From positions 310,001 through 374,000 of the forward strand of contig JAWZYV010016568.1 in NCBI GenBank assembly GCA_038373885.1: a DNA stretch of 64,000 nt. The letters run 5' to 3'. Positions 60,932 through 64,000 of this stretch are shown in pieces. Source of the stretch: Cheiracanthium punctorium (lineage: Eukaryota; Arthropoda; Arachnida; Araneae; Cheiracanthiidae). The translations under genes and the position numbers were made by a program. A model generated the notes under the pieces. The model saw only the letters and a list, made by a program, of their open reading frames with translations, made no database searches and was not told the origin of the DNA. Positions within the stretch are counted from its first letter, which is position 1, and each line of letters starts with the position of its first letter.

Positions 60932-61473
60932 CACCTCTCTGATAATTACATATTATTTACAGAGAGGTTTCACAGCATATGTTTTCTTCATAATACTTTC
61001 CGACACACACACACACATTTGCTCTCAAAATAACCCTTATCAGACACATTGAGTAAGATTTACACTCAAGTGTAAGCGTACACATTTACGCCATTCAATG
61101 TATGTAACACATAGGGTGAATGTCATTATCTTTAGAAATCTGTTTCGATTCTGAAGATATCAGATTCATAACGGGTCAAAATAAAATTATGAACATTAAT
61201 TATGATGGATTAATTTTAATTTATTTCTCAATTCTTTATACATTTCAAACCTTAACAGGATGTTATCGACAGGATTTAAAATTTTCTTTTATGAAATTAA
61301 TTAATTTATTTATTTATTGCATTTATATTTCAAGACTAGAATTTCGACATTCATTTTCGACGTGGGACGTTTTACTTTGCATAATTAAGTATAGTAGCGT
61401 GAGCTAATGTTTATTCCTTTTTGAATTTTAAGTTATTTTCATCGTATTTTGGATTTTGCATCCGTAAGAAATG
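60930..61473. other. AT-rich sequence, short (AC)n
   Basis: A short (AC)n run lies at about 61003-61016. The 95-codon frame at 61120-61407 has background composition and no domain that I recognise. Confidence 0.4.
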
Positions 61474-61816
61474 ATGTAAAGCAGCGTTTCTCAACCTGTG
61501 GGGCGCGACCCCAAAGGGAGGCGCAGAGCGTTTGCAGGGGGTGGGGGCGAGAAAAACCAAAGGGCATTTTTAAAAAAGCATTTTTAAAAAAATCCTCCTA
61601 TTTATTCTCATTTTTGCTCAAAAAAATATCTATTTTCGCTTAAAATGTTCATTCAAATTTTACTGATAACATTATTTTGTAGAAAATTCGACTAAATGTT
61701 GATAAAGATTAAAAAACTGAATGTATGCTGAAAAATGTGAGGGGGGGGCGCCACCGTAAGTTAGCCTTTGTTAGGGGGGGGGCGACGTTAAAAGGTTGAG
61801 AACCGCTAATGTAATG
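61474..61816. mobile_element. hAT-like MITE, 327 bp, 8-bp TSD
   Basis: The element spans 61482-61808. The left end is CAGCGTTTCTCAACC and the complement of the right end is TAGCGGTTCTCAACC, the classic hAT type terminus with TTCTCAACC. ATGTAAAG (61474-61481) and ATGTAATG (61809-61816) form an 8-bp duplication with one mismatch. The subterminal regions are G-rich. No coding capacity. Confidence 0.85.
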
Positions 61817-61865
61817 GGTTTTGGTTGTATTTTCCTGAGCTCTTTCTCTGTATGTGCATAGTATA

Positions 61866-62708
61866 TACAGGATGTCCTTATGTGGTGGTAACATGCCTTA
61901 ATTCTTTATCTATTAGAGCTAAAAGGGCAGTGTAAATTTTAAAAAAATGTTCAAAATAAGGTAAAAGTCTCCGTTAAGAAAACATTCCTCTATTTAGTTT
62001 AAAAAAGTTACATTTTTAAAAATTTGTAAACGTCCCTCGTACAAAAGAAATCCCCTAATCAGTAAAATGTAGCCCATGCATAAACGATATGATGTACTAA
62101 ATTTTAATGTTTCTCAGAGATATCTTTAAACAAAGATTGTATGGGGCTATATATGAATTTGAATGCAAATGTTTTATTGTTCGAGTACAAAAAAATATTT
62201 TCTTTCATAATTTTTATACGTCAATTATATGCTTTAAAAATATAATTGACGTATAAATTATGAACTGACTAATAAAATAGCAAATAAACATTTTTTAAAA
62301 GTTTTAAAATTTATTAAAAATTTTCAATATTTATTGTTTCAGTCGTTGCTGATCATATTGCTAAACCCCTGAAACGCGATCACGCCACATGAGAGATTCG
62401 AGAGTCACTGAAAAGTGATTTAAGTAAGCACATACTTATCTTCATATCTCTGACACTTAGAATATAAATCACATATTTTGTATATCACTTCATTAGTGTA
62501 TGGGGCACATTTTAATAATTGGGAAGTTTTTGAAATTTTTTATATGGGTGCCGTATACAAAGTGTAATTTTTTGAAAATTAAAGAGATTTTTTTTAACGT
62601 AGTCTTTTTTCGTACCTTATTTTAAACATTTTATCAATTTATATTACCCACTAATTTCTAATACATAAAGAATTAAAACGTGTTACCACCTTTTGGGGAC
62701 ACCCTGTA
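61866..62708. mobile_element. TcMar-like non-autonomous element, 839 bp, TA TSD
   Basis: The element spans 61868-62706. The left end CAGGATGTCC and the right-end complement CAGGGTGTCC lead into more than 120 bp of inverted similarity containing GGTGGTAACA, TTAATTCTTTAT and AAAATAAGGT. TA flanks both sides. There is no transposase inside. A short hairpin lies inside at 62206-62262. Confidence 0.82.
62206..62262. repeat. Hairpin with a stem of about 23 bp
   Basis: CATAATTTTTATACGTCAAT and on pairs with ATTGACGTATAAATTATG, with a one-base bulge and a short loop. Confidence 0.75.
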
Positions 62709-62710
62709 TG

Positions 62711-62795
<85 letters not shown>

Positions 62796-62837
62796 CGTAC
62801 GCATTTTTTACGTAAGTTTGGCTGTTTTATATTATAT

Positions 62838-62878
<41 letters not shown>
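62709..62878. repeat. Two (TA)n arrays between related transposons
   Basis: Arrays at about 62713-62793 and 62829-62878 are separated by about 35 bases. They form the spacer between the non-autonomous element and the element that follows. Confidence 0.93.
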
Positions 62879-62880
<2 letters not shown>

Positions 62881-64000
62881 TGTCCCAAAAAGGTGGTTAC
62901 GGGCTTTAATTCTTTATCTATTAGAAATAAGTAGGTGGTGTAAATTGAAAAAATGTTCAAAATAAGGTCGGAAATAAGAATCCGTTAAGAAAAAATTCAT
63001 CTCTTTCATTTACAAAAAGTTACACTTTTTAAATTTTTAAACGATCCCCGTACGGAACAATTCGCAATTAGACAGCTTTTATTTTCCATCCAACAAGACT
63101 AATAGAAAAAACCGCATAACTGTAACTTTAAAGCGGAGTGAGTTATGCTTAATTGAAAATTTAAGGCTGTGTTAAGGGACCATACACAAAAATAGAAATG
63201 TAAATTTGTGGCATGTTATCAAAGATAGAATGTATGAAAATATTTACATTAGAGCCATTTTTGCGTTTTTAGGGTAGATTCATGGTTCCGTTGAAAATTA
63301 TCATATTTTTCAACGAACTCAGACGATTTTTTATTTCCTGTAAGTGGTATTAAACCATTTCAAATGTTTATGGTCAAGCAATTTTTAACAACTGCATAAT
63401 GAAATGCAGACGATTTCTTTTGAGTTTACTCATTTGTTTCCAGTAATAACTCATCAGAACAACTCAACCAAACTTTTCTTGTACATATCGGAATAAGTGT
63501 ATTAAAAATTATGCAGCGATACTTAGTTTCATATTTTCGAAATAAAAACATATAACTAGTACTGCATACTGGTTTTTTAAGAAATGACGAGCTGTTTGAA
63601 TTAACAATGATTTATTCTTAGTGCAATAGAAATAATGCAGAAACTGCTTTATAATTGGAACGACGATATCCGAATTCACCTGAAATTTCTCGTATGTTTG
63701 TTTACCGGACGATCAGGCGATTGAGAACTACCGGTGCTTTTCATCCAAAACCTGGTCCTGCGAGAAATCGCTTGTACGGTGAAAACAAAGAAACGGATAT
63801 TATGGCGTATTTTTCTGCCAATTCACGTACAAGTATTCGGAAAGCAAGAGCGACTTTGGGACTACCTAGAACATCAATTGATAGAATTCTTGAAACACAT
63901 GATTGGCATCCATTTTGTACACATGGACTGCAAGCACTCCACCCATCTGATTTTTCTCGACGTCTAGTATTCTGCAATTGATTGTGAATTCAAGAAGATA
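62877..64000 (+). mobile_element. TcMar-like element carrying a transposase, cut by the window edge
   Basis: The start AGTGTCCCAAAAAGGTGG and the next 150 bases (TTAATTCTTTATCTATTAGA, AAAATGTTCAAAATAAGG, CCGTTAAGAAAA) match the left arm of the 61.9 kb element. A transposase remnant begins at 63607. The right end is outside the window. It looks like a relative of the autonomous partner of the neighbouring element. Confidence 0.7.
63607..64000 (+). pseudogene. Transposase N-terminal part with helix-turn-helix, broken by stops, partial
   Basis: From the ATG at 63607 the frame reads M-I-Y-S, stop, C-N-R-N-N-A-E-T-A-L, stop, then an uninterrupted ERRYPNSPEISRMFVYRTIRRLRTTGAF stretch (each block shown is separated here by conserved turns), PKPGPARNR, SIRKARATLGLPRTSIDRILETHDWHPF and QALHPSDFSRRLVFCN. 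This order is typical of transposases with a DUF4817-like helix-turn-helix followed by a second, cro-like helix-turn-helix. Near the window end the frame meets TGA where W is expected and another TGA two codons on. The catalytic DDE part lies outside the window. At least four in-frame stops make it a pseudogene. Confidence 0.8.

Overview
The window looks like gene-poor, AT-rich nuclear DNA from an animal, most probably an arthropod. The support is indirect: Tc1/mariner, Helitron, hAT-like and piggyBac-like DNA transposons, tRNA-derived SINEs and a LINE fragment with a trinucleotide tail, together with long (TA)n, poly-A and poly-C tracts. A spider or other chelicerate would fit, but nothing in the sequence settles the taxon. 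I see no convincing intact host gene, no rRNA, no functional tRNA gene and no CRISPR. Every recognisable coding stretch is a decayed transposase or reverse-transcriptase remnant.

Layout, left to right. 0.5-2.75 kb is a mariner with intact TIRs and TA target site, broken by two nested inverted-repeat elements; one of them sits inside the transposase reading frame with a clean duplication. 3.7-4.0 kb is a hAT-like MITE with a perfect 8-bp TSD. 5.6-6.3 kb is a fold-back Tc1/mariner-type element. 8.0-8.7 kb is a Tc1-like transposase pseudogene on the minus strand, followed by a tRNA-derived SINE. 9-33 kb is mostly unremarkable AT-rich sequence with one more SINE, a LINE reverse-transcriptase tail (16.2-16.9 kb, minus) and a dispersed repeat pair (16.9-17.7 and 27.6-28.1 kb).

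34.2-40.5 kb holds two Helitrons abutting head to tail with no base between them. The first contains a perfect 121-bp inverted repeat flanked by a 13-bp TSD. A sister of that hairpin element, also with a 13-bp TSD, lies inside a second mariner at 46.8-47.9 kb. The two hairpin elements share a short conserved core resembling a hammerhead ribozyme, while the stem that closes the core has different but still complementary sequence. This is the most interesting signal in the window. 42.5-44.1 kb is a full-length but frame-disrupted Tc1-like element. 45.0-45.3 kb is a piggyBac-like MITE with TTAA ends. 48.5-49.5 kb is a tandem pair of LTR-like 480-bp units set in (TA)n.

50-64 kb carries SINE copies of two families, hAT-like fragments, a third Helitron (58.2-59.7 kb) with internal minisatellite-like units, long (TA)n arrays and a further hAT MITE (61.5-61.8 kb). 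It ends with a non-autonomous/autonomous pair of TcMar-like elements (61.9-64 kb); the second carries the start of a broken transposase that runs off the window.

Nesting gives a relative history: the mariners are older than the MITEs and hairpin element inside them, and Helitron 2 is older than the SINE inside it. No genes here form an operon or pathway; the elements interact only as probable autonomous and non-autonomous partners.
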